DNA from: Acidobacteriota bacterium
GTDB taxonomy: Bacteria > Acidobacteriota > Blastocatellia > RBC074
DNA: 16,152 bases
Assembly: GCA_013140935.1 (NCBI GenBank)
Contig: JABFSD010001071.1
Span: 1 to 16,152 of the forward strand
Reading direction: 5' to 3'
Part shown: one piece after another, positions 1-8,061 of the stretch
Position numbering within the stretch: the stretch's first letter is position 1
Layout of the letters: the number at the start of each line of letters is the position of its first letter
Notes under the pieces: generated by a model
Told to the model about the DNA's origin: nothing
What the model saw: the letters and a program-made list of their open reading frames with translations, nothing else
Databases searched by the model: none
Program-made: the position numbers and the translations under genes

Positions 1-1167
1 CCGCCGCACTTTGGAAGTCAGCAACAAGCCGACGGCCATCACGAGATACAAGGCACTGAACAAATCCCGAATGTAAGGCTGCGGGAAGAAAAATTGCGCG
101 CCGAATAACACCAGTAACAAGATGCCTTCCCACACGGCAAGGCGAAAATCGGCAATGATGACGGCGGCGAAAAACGATTGCGCCGAAGTCAGTAACATTT
201 CTTCTTTGTGCTGACGGGTCAACACCATCGAACCGAAATTGCCGAACTTGGAATAGACGCCCAAGCCATAAACCAGCGGCAACGCGCCGACGAGCAACGT
301 CCATTGATTAACTTTCGACGACACCAGCGCGCCGATGCCGGTGGAGCCTTTGCCTTTCAACGCAAACAGTAGCGCGACTAAACCTTCGGGCGATTCTGAC
401 GCCAGCGGTGCCAGCCATTGAACGAGCAAGAATTGGCTCACACCGTATTGCGTACCCGTCGCTTTCAACCCTTCCGCAAACGGTTCGGAAGAAAACCAGA
501 TAACTAATCCGGCAAAGGCGAAAAACAGCACGATGACCAAACGACGCGCACCTGTGCCCAACCGTTGATCGAGTTCGCCCGCGATGCCTTCGAGTTCGGG
601 TTCTTCGTGTTTGTCGCTGCGGGTGGCGCGATAGGCATACATCAAAAAGATGGCGAACATGATGACCATGTCCACCAGCGACAACGTCCCCTTCAACGGA
701 ATCACCAGCGAATAAATCGTTGCCACCATCAGGAAGCCCAATTCCAGTTCCTGTGAATCGTCGAGCGGCACTTCTTTCTTGCCGTGTTTGAGGTAATAAA
801 CGATGGCGACTAAGGCCCAGCCTACGCCGATGAGGATGCGGTTCGCGCCAGTCATATTGGCGATGGCGAGGCCCTCATGCACACCCGACTGGCCCTCCGT
901 CCAGGCGTAATGCAAGCCAATCGCGTATTCGGGCAGCACGCTAATCAGTGCCAAAAAGATCAAGGCCAACGCGCGCGGAATGTCGCGCTCAGAAAGTTCA
1001 GCGCCCCAACTCAAAACGAAAGCCGCGCCAATAATCGCCAGTCCTGTCAAACAAGACACCAGCGCCGGATGCGAAACTTCCATCTCGTGGGCTTGCCCTG
1101 TAACGACGACGAACAGCCACGGCAACGTGGTAAGAATTGCAACGAAGAGCCAAATTAAGGTTTTCAT
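1..1167 (-). CDS. CaCA-family Na+/Ca2+ (cation) antiporter, 3' end cut by window
   Basis: An integral membrane cation antiporter of the sodium/calcium exchanger superfamily, which exchanges Ca2+ or a related cation for Na+ or H+ across the inner membrane. I translated it by hand from the minus strand: it starts at the ATG at 1165-1167 and stays open for 389 codons to the window edge, so the C-terminus is missing. Two inverted alpha repeats are visible. The first lies around residues 68-125, with an LPE motif (Glu80) followed by an NMTGANR segment. The second lies around residues 247-305, with an ASESPEG motif (Glu258, Glu261) and an SSKVNQWT segment. Acidic residues in these repeats coordinate the cation in the family. 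A hydrophilic acidic loop (about 180-208) separates the halves, as expected. The ion specificity cannot be read from the sequence. The gene lies 80 bp downstream of the yjbQ-like gene on the same strand, but a hairpin separates them. Confidence 0.88.
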   Translation of the reverse strand, partial: MKTLIWLFVAILTTLPWLFVVVTGQAHEMEVSHPALVSCLTGLAIIGAAFVLSWGAELSERDIPRALALIFLALISVLPEYAIGLHYAWTEGQSGVHEGLAIANMTGANRILIGVGWALVAIVYYLKHGKKEVPLDDSQELELGFLMVATIYSLVIPLKGTLSLVDMVIMFAIFLMYAYRATRSDKHEEPELEGIAGELDQRLGTGARRLVIVLFFAFAGLVIWFSSEPFAEGLKATGTQYGVSQFLLVQWLAPLASESPEGLVALLFALKGKGSTGIGALVSSKVNQWTLLVGALPLVYGLGVYSKFGNFGSMVLTRQHKEEMLLTSAQSFFAAVIIADFRLAVWEGILLLVLFGAQFFFPQPYIRDLFSALYLVMAVGLLLTSKVRR

Positions 1168-1193
1168 TCAATTAATGGCTAGTGGCTGGTAGC

Positions 1194-1243
1194 TAGTGGT
1201 TAGTGGTTGATTACTAACCACTAACCACTAACCACTAACCACT
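1194..1243. repeat. Heptamer tandem repeat forming a 15-bp perfect hairpin
   Basis: Between the antiporter and yjbQ genes, ACTAACC is repeated about 4.4 times (1213-1243). It is preceded by its own inverse, GGTTAGT units. Bases 1194-1208 and 1216-1230 pair perfectly over 15 bp around a 7-base loop (GATTACT). The structure could end yjbQ transcription, but no U-rich tail is evident on the minus strand. It may instead be an interspersed repeat. Confidence 0.85.
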
Positions 1244-1247
1244 GCTT

Positions 1248-1661
1248 TCATTCTCCGATAATTTTGATGATGACGCGCTTGCGGCGCATGCCGTCGAACT
1301 CGGCGTAATAAACCTGCTGCCACGTGCCTAAATCGAGGCGGCCTTTGGTAATGGGAACTATCACTTGATGGTGCATCAACAGATTTTTGAGATGCGCATC
1401 GCCGTTGTCTTCGCCCGTCAGGTGATGGCGGTAGTCTTCACGCATGGGCGCGAGGCGTTCCAACCATTCGTCAATGTCGGCGATCAAGCCGTCTTCGGCA
1501 TCGTTGACGTAAACCGAAGCCGTGATGTGCATCGCCGACACGAGCGCGAAACCTTCCTCGACGCCGCTTTCGTCGAGGGCGCGCGCGACTTCGTCGGTGA
1601 TGTTGAGGTAATCGCGCCGCTTCGGCGTTTGAAAGACGAGATATTTCGTATGCGATTTCAT
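1248..1661 (-). CDS. yjbQ: YjbQ family protein (UPF0047)
   Basis: A small soluble protein of 137 residues, the usual length for the YjbQ/UPF0047 family. Family hallmarks are present and unbroken: [10 protein letters not shown] (His45 onward), [10 protein letters not shown] (83-92), the [10 protein letters not shown] block (107-116) and the EFDG / KIIGE ending. The conserved His and acidic residues are thought to form a small-molecule or metal site. The family has been linked to a secondary thiamine-phosphate synthase activity, but its physiological role is poorly settled, so I make no firm functional claim. The ATG at 1659-1661 has no strong Shine-Dalgarno sequence. The gene is divergent from the nfu gene, with about 130 bp between the start codons holding both promoters. 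Confidence 0.92.
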   Translation of the reverse strand: MKSHTKYLVFQTPKRRDYLNITDEVARALDESGVEEGFALVSAMHITASVYVNDAEDGLIADIDEWLERLAPMREDYRHHLTGEDNGDAHLKNLLMHHQVIVPITKGRLDLGTWQQVYYAEFDGMRRKRVIIKIIGE

Positions 1662-1728
1662 TGTTTATCTGTTGAGTGACGGCGCGCGGATTATGGCTTG
1701 ACGTTGCGGCGCAGGGCAACTTGCGCGG

Positions 1729-1756
1729 TTGTGATCAGACAATGCATCGCTATAAT
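1729..1756 (+). promoter_or_regulatory. Sigma70-like promoter of the nfu gene
   Basis: TTGTGA (1729-1734), a 16-bp spacer and a perfect TATAAT (1751-1756). Transcription would begin around 1763, downstream of the ATGs at 1676 and 1742 and upstream of the ATG at 1790. This decides the start of the next gene. Confidence 0.7.
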
Positions 1757-1789
1757 CGCCTTTCTCGTATCGAGAAGGAGAAACTATTT

Positions 1790-2350
1790 ATGCCGAAAAT
1801 TGCAGACATTGAGTACACGCCCAATCCCAACGCAGTGAAATTCATTTTGAAAGAACCGATCACCAGCGGTTCATCGCGCTCTTATCCCAACGCGCTGACG
1901 GCGCAAGCCGATCCGCTCGCCTCCGCCTTATTTGACGTAGGCAACGTGACTTCGGTCTTTTACATGGATCGGTTCATCACCGTGAACAAAGAAGACCACG
2001 TAGACTGGGAAGAAATGTTGCGCAAGCTGGCCGAACCGATTCGCTCGGCTCCGGCAGTCGCTGAACTGGCAATGGCGGCGGAACCGGGGATGAGCGCGAT
2101 TCCCCCTTTCGTGCCGGGCGAAAATCCGATGCTCGATCAGATTGATGCGATTCTCGATGAAAAGATTCGTCCCGGTCTGGCCGGCGATGGCGGCGGCATT
2201 GAAATCATCGGGCTAAACGAGAAGCGCCTCACGATTCGTTATCAAGGTGCGTGCGGCTCTTGTCCGAGTTCATTCACCGGAACCTTAATGGCGATTGAGA
2301 GCATTCTGCAATCGGAAGTTGATCCCGAACTCGAAGTCATTTCCGTCTAA
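1790..2350 (+). CDS. nfuA: Nfu-type Fe-S cluster carrier (Nfu_N + NifU C-terminal domain)
   Basis: A cytosolic scaffold/carrier that binds a [4Fe-4S] cluster and hands it to target enzymes. The 186-residue protein has an Nfu N-terminal domain (about 5-85, beginning [12 protein letters not shown], ending near the DWEEM segment), a variable linker, and a C-terminal NifU-like domain (about 115-186). The latter shows the [12 protein letters not shown] motif and the cluster-ligating C-G-S-C pair (Cys155, Cys158). I chose the ATG at 1790 because it has a strong GAGAAGGAG ribosome-binding site (1772-1780), the protein homology begins right after it, and the TATAAT box excludes the earlier in-frame ATGs. 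It is monocistronic, with a strong terminator directly downstream. The symbol is used in the broad sense: the domain order is that of Nfu_N-NifU proteins rather than of E. coli NfuA, which has a degenerate A-type N-terminal domain. Confidence 0.92.
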   Translation: MPKIADIEYTPNPNAVKFILKEPITSGSSRSYPNALTAQADPLASALFDVGNVTSVFYMDRFITVNKEDHVDWEEMLRKLAEPIRSAPAVAELAMAAEPGMSAIPPFVPGENPMLDQIDAILDEKIRPGLAGDGGGIEIIGLNEKRLTIRYQGACGSCPSSFTGTLMAIESILQSEVDPELEVISV

Positions 2351-2373
2351 CGCAAAATCACAAAATCAAAGCA

Positions 2374-2416
2374 CAAAGGCGAGGCAGCCATCACGAACTG
2401 CCTCGCCTTTGTTTAT
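2374..2416 (+). terminator. Rho-independent terminator after nfu
   Basis: A perfect 14-bp GC-rich stem (2374-2387 with 2398-2411) around a 10-base loop, followed by TTTAT. It lies 24 bp after the nfu stop codon. Confidence 0.9.
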
Positions 2417-2514
2417 CCGGCGTCAGCCGCCTTTAACGAAAAGCATTCTTTTGCGCGATTGAATGCTTTGCTCTCCTCGCCTCGGGCGACTGACGCATCC
2501 GGGCTTACGCCGGA
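2416..2514. repeat. Nested palindromic intergenic element
   Basis: The spacer between the convergent nfu and secreted-protein genes folds on itself. GCGTCAG (2420-2426) pairs with CTGACGC (2490-2496). AAAGCATTC (2440-2448) pairs with GAATGCTTT (2461-2469) around a 12-base loop. TCCGGCGT near 2416 also mirrors ACGCCGGA near 2507-2514. It may terminate the minus-strand gene that ends at 2521, or be a REP-like repeat. Confidence 0.6.
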
Positions 2515-2520
2515 AATCGT

Positions 2521-3606
2521 TTACTTCACGATCTTGATCGCATTGCACACGAAGTTGTTGGCTTCGTTCGATTCGGCAATCTTGTTGCCCGGATCAATGC
2601 GGCCACAAAGGAAGTAATTGCCTGCGGGCGTATCTGCCGGAATCATCGCGCCGGTCGCATAAAGTTTCAGTTGCAGCGGCAACAGGTCTTGCGTGATCGA
2701 AATGCGTCCGCCTTGCAGCAGCGCGTCTTCGGCGAAATTCGGCGAGAAGACTGCGAAGCCCGGCGGTACGAAAGCGTCTTTCGACAGCATCACGTCAATC
2801 ATGTAACCGTTCACTCCGGCGCTCGCGGTGCCTTCGGCCAACGCGCCGCCGTCGTTGCGGGCGTAAACCTTGACCAGCGGGCCGATGTCCGTACCGGCTT
2901 GCGCTACGTTGGGCGTCGCCAACCGCACGATCAGATCAGGCTTCTGCGTCAACGGCAGCACGACGACGGTCGCGGCATCAATGTAAAACTCGCCGCCTTT
3001 CGGGTCTTGATTGACCGCGAAAAAGAAATTGCTCTTCGAGTCGCCGTTGCGGCAGGCGCGCAACAATTCCCATTCGCCGACCTTCGTGCTGAACGCGGCG
3101 CTGCTCACGCCGTTTTCATCGTTCGTGCCGATCATCACGTTGCCCCGTACCACAAACACCCACGCCGCGATCATGAAATGCGTTACGCCTTCGCCGTCAG
3201 GCAGGAAGCGTTGCGTCACGCCGCCTTCGTTGCCACGGGTCAGGACGCGCAGCATGCGCGGGCCTTGCGGGCCGTTCGAGGGCAGCATCCACGTGCCGAT
3301 GTAATCGCCCGCGTTGCTGTTGTGCATGTCCCATTGCGCGGCGGCACTGGGGGGCGGCGGCGCAGGCAAAGGCCCTAGCCACGAGGTCTGAATGCCGTTC
3401 GGCCCGACCGTGTTGTAACTGGGGTTTTTCAAAATGTTCGGATAGAGAAACGGATCGTCATCGGGCATCACGCAATTCGGAGCCACCAGGGTTTGGGCTT
3501 CGCGTTTCGGTTCATCGTCCTGTGCCACGGCGAACGTCGTCGCCACCAGCCCCGTCATAAGTAAAGCTAACGTCGTCAATAAAAGGGTCTTCAACATCTT
3601 CTGCAT
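2521..3606 (-). CDS. Secreted protein with C-terminal CARDB-like domain
   Basis: An exported protein of 361 residues. A clear signal peptide (about 1-29: Lys-containing start, hydrophobic Leu/Thr/Ala core, cleavage near AVAQ) precedes a region of about 170 residues. That region has the look of a carbohydrate-binding beta-sandwich (NPSYN near its start, then GDYIGTW, QGPRMLRVLTRG). From about residue 223 (PDLIV) to the end it resembles a CARDB cell-adhesion-type Ig-like domain, including the typical GNYFLCGRIDPGNKIAESNEANN ending split by short variations. Several cysteines, for example Cys45 and two near the C-terminus, suggest disulphides outside the cytoplasm. The start ATG at 3604-3606 has an AGGAGAAG ribosome-binding site. 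There are no catalytic motifs. The role is unknown: surface or secreted binding is an inference from domain type, and the N-terminal assignment is tentative. Confidence 0.8.
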   Translation of the reverse strand: MQKMLKTLLLTTLALLMTGLVATTFAVAQDDEPKREAQTLVAPNCVMPDDDPFLYPNILKNPSYNTVGPNGIQTSWLGPLPAPPPPSAAAQWDMHNSNAGDYIGTWMLPSNGPQGPRMLRVLTRGNEGGVTQRFLPDGEGVTHFMIAAWVFVVRGNVMIGTNDENGVSSAAFSTKVGEWELLRACRNGDSKSNFFFAVNQDPKGGEFYIDAATVVVLPLTQKPDLIVRLATPNVAQAGTDIGPLVKVYARNDGGALAEGTASAGVNGYMIDVMLSKDAFVPPGFAVFSPNFAEDALLQGGRISITQDLLPLQLKLYATGAMIPADTPAGNYFLCGRIDPGNKIAESNEANNFVCNAIKIVK

Positions 3607-3924
3607 AAACTTCTTCTCCTGCCTGCTGATCTCGCAGACTTATAAAGACTTGGGTTACTTCAAGCGCCTGACACGGGGAGCGCATCAGTGCATCTCGTTC
3701 TGACGGGTGGAAGGTAATCGAAAGATGGGTGGCGATTCAGGACGGTTTGGTGACGGTTTGGTAACGATTGTGGAATTAGTGGCTAACAGATTGCTTGCAA
3801 GCCCGCTGGCGCGACCCTTTTACCAAGAGGCTCATACGGCAAAAACGGTAAAGAAACTGGCGGGCAATGGCGTAATGCGCGGGTCCATTTGTTCAAACAC
3901 AACCAGCAGCAGCGATAAATGCCA
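3607..3924. other. Intergenic region with no supported gene
   Basis: The region holds the upstream leader of the secreted-protein gene and no convincing ORF. An 11-bp direct repeat, GACGGTTTGGT, occurs twice back to back at 3741-3751 and 3752-3762, about 140 bp upstream of that gene. It could be a regulatory site, but nothing else supports this. The only ORF here is a GTG-started frame running into the terminator, with no recognisable protein features. Confidence 0.6.
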
Positions 3925-3966
3925 AAAAGGCGGAAACGTCGAACCACGCTTCCGCCTTTTGTGTTT
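3925..3966. terminator. Terminator of the S9 peptidase gene (bidirectional)
   Basis: AAAAGGCGGAA (3925-3935) pairs perfectly with TTCCGCCTTTT (3950-3960) around a 14-base loop. On the minus strand the stem is followed by T residues, and it lies just after the stop of the S9 peptidase gene. The plus strand also has a GTGTTTTT tail. Confidence 0.85.
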
Positions 3967-3981
3967 TTGATGAATTGAGTG

Positions 3982-6900
3982 TTACGGCTTGCCGCTATTC
4001 GCTACATCCGAAGCCGTCTTGTAAGTTTCCTTTTCTTTCTCGCGTTCAATGTAACGTATGCCTTTGTTCATCCAATCAGGCATCGGAGCGCCTTTGAGTT
4101 TGTGGTCAAAGAATTCCTGCAAGCGGCGCGTGTAATCCTTCTGGTTTTGCCGTTTGCGGATGCCGTGCGGTTCGCCGTTGTAATTGAACATATAGACCTC
4201 TTTGCCCAAACGGCGCAGCCCCAGGTAATACTCAATGCCTTGATACCAGGGCACGGCGTCGTCGTTGTCGTTGTGCAACATCAGGATCGGAGTTTGCACG
4301 CGGTCTACGCGAAAGATCGGCGAGTTTTCGAGATAGCGCATTTGCTGTTCCCACAAACTTCCGCCGATGCGGCTTTGCGTGTGTTCGTATTGAAACTGGC
4401 GCGGCAATCCGGTACCCCAGCGAATGCCGCTGTAAGCACTTGTCATGTTCGCCACCAACGCACCCGGCGCAGCGGCCTTGAAGCGATTGGTTTGCGTGAC
4501 CATATACGCGATTTGATAGCCGCCCCAACTATGTCCCTGAATGCCGATGGCGTCTTCGTTGACGTAGCCCTTGTCCACTACGGCTTGAATTGCAGGCAGC
4601 ACGCATTTGAGCGCGCTCTGTCCGGGATAGCCGATGGTGTAAACGATGTCGGGTTGCAATACGAGATAGCCGTTGCTCGCGTAATACGCCGCATTGATCG
4701 AACCGCCCGGCGCGGGATTGACGAAACGATTTACGCCTTCTGACAGCTTCTCGTAAATGTAAACCATCAGCGGATACTTCTTGTTCGGGTCGAAGTTATC
4801 CGGCTTGATGAGCGAAGCCGTCAGCGCCACGCCGTCCGTATTCTTGAAGCGAACCAGTTCAGCTTTGCCCCAAGTGAACTTGTCTTTCTGTGCGCCTTCG
4901 TTAGTGACTTTCTTGAGCGCCTTGAACGACGAGTCGGTGATGTGAACGTCAGGGTATTCATCAAAGCGCGAAGCCGTCAGCATCAACACATCAGCGTTTT
5001 TGGCTTTCGTCGGTGGAGCGAAACTCTTCGCGCCCATCAAGAGTTTTTCCGGAGCAGCGCCGTCTATGCGATCGCGGTAAAAGCCGGAGTCGTGTGTCCA
5101 TTCGACATCGGCGCGGAGCAGCAAAGGTTTCGCCGGATCAATGAAACGCTCTTCGGGATCGAGCCGCACGTAGCGGAATTCAATCTTGTCTTTGCGACCA
5201 ACACCGTCAGTCAAGTTCTTTGCGGATGAGCCGTCAGGCGCGATTTGCCAGATGTCGAATTGATCGTAAAGCAACACGTACTTGTCGTCTTTGACCCAAC
5301 CAGCGTTGCCATAAGATCGAGGCGTATCTGGCATGTCGTTATCCTCTTGCCAGAAAGAAACACCAAGTTTGGAAGTCAGGTTAGTGATTTTTCCATCAGA
5401 CAGCGAGATCGTATTCCAGTCTTTGCCATCGTAAAAAAGCCCGAACTTAGCGTTGGGCGAAAGCGAGACCGCCCCCTGTGTACCCTTGAGCAACTGTTTG
5501 CGAGAACCATCCAGGGTGTTCACCAAATATGTGTCGCTCTTGCCGCCGGAATCGTAACCGATCAGCCTGCGATAAGCGCGATCATCCGTGCCGATGGCCC
5601 ATAGGCCGTTGCGCGAAGGATTGACGCTTTCCATCGTCGGGTCGGCGAGTTGTACGAATTTCTTTTCTGCGAGGTGATATACCGCGCGATACGAACGATT
5701 GCGTTCCTGCTCGACGCGCACCTTTTGCATCGGCTGAATGTAATCGTCTTTCCAGTGCCACAAATCGGCTACGACCTTTTCGTCATCGGCGATTGCGGCG
5801 TCTGCATCCTTCTCAGGTTCAGGCGGAGGCGCTACGCCGAGAAACAACCGGCTGCCGTCTTGCGCGAAGCTGATGCCGCCGCGTTCGCTGATGACCATGT
5901 CCGAACGGAATCCGGCGATGGTGTTCGAGACGAGTTCGCTGGCTTTGGCGTCGGTACGCTTCCAGTAATAAATCTTCGACTTGGGTTGTTTGGCGGCGGA
6001 GTCATCGCGGTCGCTGAAAAAGGCGAGTTGCGTTTGATCTTCATCCCACGTCAGCCGCGTGTATTTACCTTTGCCTGAAAGCAATTCGGTCGTGCCGTCT
6101 GTGCCGGGCGTGACGGCGAACAAACCGTTCTTCTCTTCCTGCTTGGCTGAGACTGTGTAAAGCAGCGCCTTGGCGTCGTTGCTGAAACTGTAATCAAGCG
6201 CGTCGCTGATCGTACGTTCCGTGTTGTCACTCAACTTACGCAACACGAGATCGGTGCCGTACTCCTTACGCGCACCGCCCGGTCTTCCCGCGCCACCTTG
6301 AACAGCGCCGCGTCCGCGTTGTTGATCGCCTTCGTCATCTTGACTCGGCTTGGCGGCGTCGGCGTTGGGTTCGGGTTTCTTTTCTTCGACTTTGGCTTCA
6401 AGTTGATAGGCGAGCCAGCCCGCAATGTCTTCTGGCACTTGAAAACTTTTCACCCGCTCTACGCGCATCAGTTGCCCCGTGACTAAATCCAGCAAGCCCA
6501 TCGCATTTTTCGGCATCGCGTCAGGCGCTTTCTTTTCTTTGCGCGCTTTCAATACGTCGGCCTTGTTCGGCTCGATGGTGAAAATCGCCAGGCGCGAATC
6601 CGCCGTGAAAAAGGGCCGCGCGCCGCGTCCGGCTGCTGCGCCAAAAGGCCCACCGGGACCGGGAGCCGTCGGTGGGCCTCCGCCCGAAGCGGCTGAAGCG
6701 GGCGGAGGCGCAGGCGCACGCCATCCGCGCGGGGCACGCCACTCAGCGCCCGTAGCCAAATTCTTGACGATGATTTCGCCGTCGCCGTCCTGCGGCATCG
6801 CGGCGTAGCCCAAATACTTGCCGTCGCGCGAGAGCGTCGTGCCGTTGATCGAACGCCACGCGTCGTAATCCTGATGCGTCAAGGCGCGTTTGGCTTGCGC

Positions 6901-7020
6901 AGCGGCGGCGGCTTGTTGCGCCTGCTGCGGACGCAGAGCAAACCAGGTAGCAGCCAAACAAAATAACAGGCTCGCGCCGATGACGCGCGCCTTACGAACT
7001 CCAAAGAGATGTGATGCCAT
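3982..7020 (-). CDS. Exported S9 family (prolyl oligopeptidase-like) serine peptidase
   Basis: A large exported serine peptidase of 1012 residues, cleaving oligopeptides outside the cytoplasm. The N-terminus has a basic start, a hydrophobic segment (about 13-29) and an Ala/Gln-rich stretch, consistent with a signal peptide or anchor. Residues from about 45 to 700 form a TolB/WD40-like beta-propeller region that in this family filters substrates. The C-terminal alpha/beta-hydrolase domain carries the full triad: Ser831 in GHSWGGY, Asp920 in HNDNDDAVP, and His952 in GEPHGI. Two low-complexity inserts are unusual: a Pro/Gly/Ala-rich one (about 101-136) and an acidic-then-Gly/Arg-rich one (about 211-252). 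I chose the ATG at 7018-7020 because it has an AAAGGA ribosome-binding site and starts the signal sequence. The in-frame upstream extension to 7179 would overlap the divergent gene's promoter. It is monocistronic with its own terminator. Substrate and final location (periplasm, outer surface or secreted) cannot be told. Confidence 0.92.
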   Translation of the reverse strand: MASHLFGVRKARVIGASLLFCLAATWFALRPQQAQQAAAAAQAKRALTHQDYDAWRSINGTTLSRDGKYLGYAAMPQDGDGEIIVKNLATGAEWRAPRGWRAPAPPPASAASGGGPPTAPGPGGPFGAAAGRGARPFFTADSRLAIFTIEPNKADVLKARKEKKAPDAMPKNAMGLLDLVTGQLMRVERVKSFQVPEDIAGWLAYQLEAKVEEKKPEPNADAAKPSQDDEGDQQRGRGAVQGGAGRPGGARKEYGTDLVLRKLSDNTERTISDALDYSFSNDAKALLYTVSAKQEEKNGLFAVTPGTDGTTELLSGKGKYTRLTWDEDQTQLAFFSDRDDSAAKQPKSKIYYWKRTDAKASELVSNTIAGFRSDMVISERGGISFAQDGSRLFLGVAPPPEPEKDADAAIADDEKVVADLWHWKDDYIQPMQKVRVEQERNRSYRAVYHLAEKKFVQLADPTMESVNPSRNGLWAIGTDDRAYRRLIGYDSGGKSDTYLVNTLDGSRKQLLKGTQGAVSLSPNAKFGLFYDGKDWNTISLSDGKITNLTSKLGVSFWQEDNDMPDTPRSYGNAGWVKDDKYVLLYDQFDIWQIAPDGSSAKNLTDGVGRKDKIEFRYVRLDPEERFIDPAKPLLLRADVEWTHDSGFYRDRIDGAAPEKLLMGAKSFAPPTKAKNADVLMLTASRFDEYPDVHITDSSFKALKKVTNEGAQKDKFTWGKAELVRFKNTDGVALTASLIKPDNFDPNKKYPLMVYIYEKLSEGVNRFVNPAPGGSINAAYYASNGYLVLQPDIVYTIGYPGQSALKCVLPAIQAVVDKGYVNEDAIGIQGHSWGGYQIAYMVTQTNRFKAAAPGALVANMTSAYSGIRWGTGLPRQFQYEHTQSRIGGSLWEQQMRYLENSPIFRVDRVQTPILMLHNDNDDAVPWYQGIEYYLGLRRLGKEVYMFNYNGEPHGIRKRQNQKDYTRRLQEFFDHKLKGAPMPDWMNKGIRYIEREKEKETYKTASDVANSGKP

Positions 7021-7034
7021 AAAGCGATCCTTTC

Positions 7035-7058
7035 TGTTGATCGGGTTTGTTGATCGAG
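7035..7058. repeat. Direct repeat in the leader of the S9 peptidase gene
   Basis: TGTTGATCGGG (7035-7045) and TGTTGATCGAG (7048-7058) are repeated with a 13-bp period, 15-38 bp upstream of the peptidase start codon. It could be an operator or a chance duplication. Confidence 0.5.
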
Positions 7059-7167
7059 TTGTATGTGTTGAGAAGGGAAGTGATCTTCGTTCGTCAAGAC
7101 GCTGCGAGTCCAGCGTGCGTTGCAAAATTCCTGCAAGGTTTTGACTGGTTTGACGCAAACAAATAGC

Positions 7168-7173
7168 TATAAT
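7168..7173 (+). promoter_or_regulatory. Possible -10 box of the small membrane protein gene
   Basis: A perfect TATAAT preceded by GC, giving the same GCTATAAT octamer as in the nfu promoter. TTGACT (7141-7146) and TTGACG (7150-7155) lie upstream, but at non-ideal spacings of 21 and 12 bp, so the -35 element is uncertain. The box overlaps the earlier in-frame ATG at 7172 and so rules it out as the start. Confidence 0.5.
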
Positions 7174-7228
7174 GCCCACGTCTTTAGGCCGCCGCGTTCG
7201 CAGCGGCCATCAATCGAGAGGTCGAGTT

Positions 7229-7819
7229 ATGGAAGAGCAAAACGGTTCCCCCGAAGGCAGAATGCGCGTATGGCGTTACATCGTCATGCTGGTCGTCGTA
7301 CCCGCACTGATTCCCATCGTTTGTCTGTTCCTGCAACAAAGCGGCTGGTCAAGCGTCAACCTCAGCATCGTGGCTTCGATCTTTGCCGGTTATTGGATTG
7401 GCGTGATGGTGGTGCTTTGGCGGGCGTTGCGCGCGCGCGGTTCGGCGAGTGCCGCGCGACTGGCTTCGCCCTTGATCGAACTCACGCTTAGTCAGGAAAT
7501 GCGCGACCGTTTGCACAACTTCGCCGACACACGCCAACAAAAACTCACTGTCGCAGCCTTTGAATTACTTGACCAACAGATTCCGCGCTTCGAACAAACC
7601 GAAGACCGCGATCGTGCGCTGCTCGACAACGAACACCTGCGCCAGCAAGCCGGGCAAGGCGTATTCCTCGTTGCCGTCACTAATGAAATCCTGCGCCGGT
7701 TGTTGTTGATCAGCGGAGCCATCGAAGAAGACCGCCAGGAATGGCGGCAACACATCAACGACACCGCCGTGCGTATAGTCAGCGACGCGCTTGATCGCGC
7801 TACCGAACAACCTTCCTGA
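7229..7819 (+). CDS. Two-helix membrane protein of unknown function
   Basis: I do not recognise this 196-residue protein. It has a short polar N-terminus, two hydrophobic helices (about 16-37 and 43-65) separated by a short turn, then a basic boundary (RALRARG) and about 130 residues of polar, helix-prone, charged sequence with a possible coiled-coil character. By the positive-inside rule the long C-terminal part should face the cytoplasm. The ATG at 7229 is supported by a GAGAGG ribosome-binding site at about 7216-7221. The longer frame from 7172 would begin inside the -10 box. It is divergent from the S9 peptidase gene with a shared promoter region. No catalytic motifs are visible. The coding character is good and ordinary for this genome. 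Confidence 0.78.
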   Translation: MEEQNGSPEGRMRVWRYIVMLVVVPALIPIVCLFLQQSGWSSVNLSIVASIFAGYWIGVMVVLWRALRARGSASAARLASPLIELTLSQEMRDRLHNFADTRQQKLTVAAFELLDQQIPRFEQTEDRDRALLDNEHLRQQAGQGVFLVAVTNEILRRLLLISGAIEEDRQEWRQHINDTAVRIVSDALDRATEQPS

Positions 7820-8061
7820 GAGGACGAATTCCCGATGAACAACTTCCCTTCTGCTCGCCTTTGTTTCAAAGACTTCGCCGCGCTGTGTCTCGCGTGTTTC
7901 ATTTATGCAAAGGTTTTTCCACAGACTGTGGAAAAACAATCAACAGATGTTACGGCAACGAAACATTCATCCGCCCCAGACTCAATGGTAAATGCTGTCG
8001 TGCAAAGCGCCTTGGAATTGGAAGCTATGGCTGTGTCGAGGTCATCAAGCGGCTGAAATGA
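7820..8061. other. Spacer with a doubtful 73-codon ORF and a small hairpin
   Basis: An ORF of 73 codons on the plus strand (7835-8056) starts 15 bp after the previous stop and has a GAGAGGA sequence 11 bp before its ATG. Its N-terminus has a short hydrophobic stretch (AALCLACFIYA), which could be a weak signal peptide, and the rest is polar and featureless. It may be a small exported protein or a decayed remnant. An 11-bp perfect hairpin with a 3-base loop (7913-7937) lies inside it. Confidence 0.3.
7913..7937. repeat. 11-bp perfect inverted repeat with DnaA-box-like arms
   Basis: GTTTTTCCACA (7913-7923) pairs with TGTGGAAAAAC (7927-7937) around GAC. Each arm contains TTTTCCACA, close to a DnaA box (TTATCCACA). 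It could terminate the upstream membrane-protein gene, but the downstream base run is not T-rich on the plus strand. Confidence 0.6.

Noticed and set aside
1213..1243. CRISPR-like array
   Set aside because: The units are 7 bp, contiguous and without spacers. The 5-bp array at 15492 likewise has no spacers. No cas genes are present.
1676..1789. Upstream in-frame starts of the nfu gene
   Set aside because: The perfect TATAAT at 1751-1756 lies after these ATGs, so the transcript starts beyond them.
3707..3970. 87-codon plus-strand ORF before the S9 gene terminator
   Set aside because: GTG start with no ribosome-binding site, no protein features, and it runs through the terminator hairpin.
7021..7179. 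53-codon N-terminal extension of the S9 peptidase
   Set aside because: It precedes a well-placed ribosome-binding site and signal peptide, has no family similarity, and overlaps the divergent promoter.
7861..8061. A GIGSYGCVEV stretch resembling a protein-kinase glycine loop
   Set aside because: It is at the very end of a 66-codon frame with no kinase sequence after it, so coincidence is the likely explanation.
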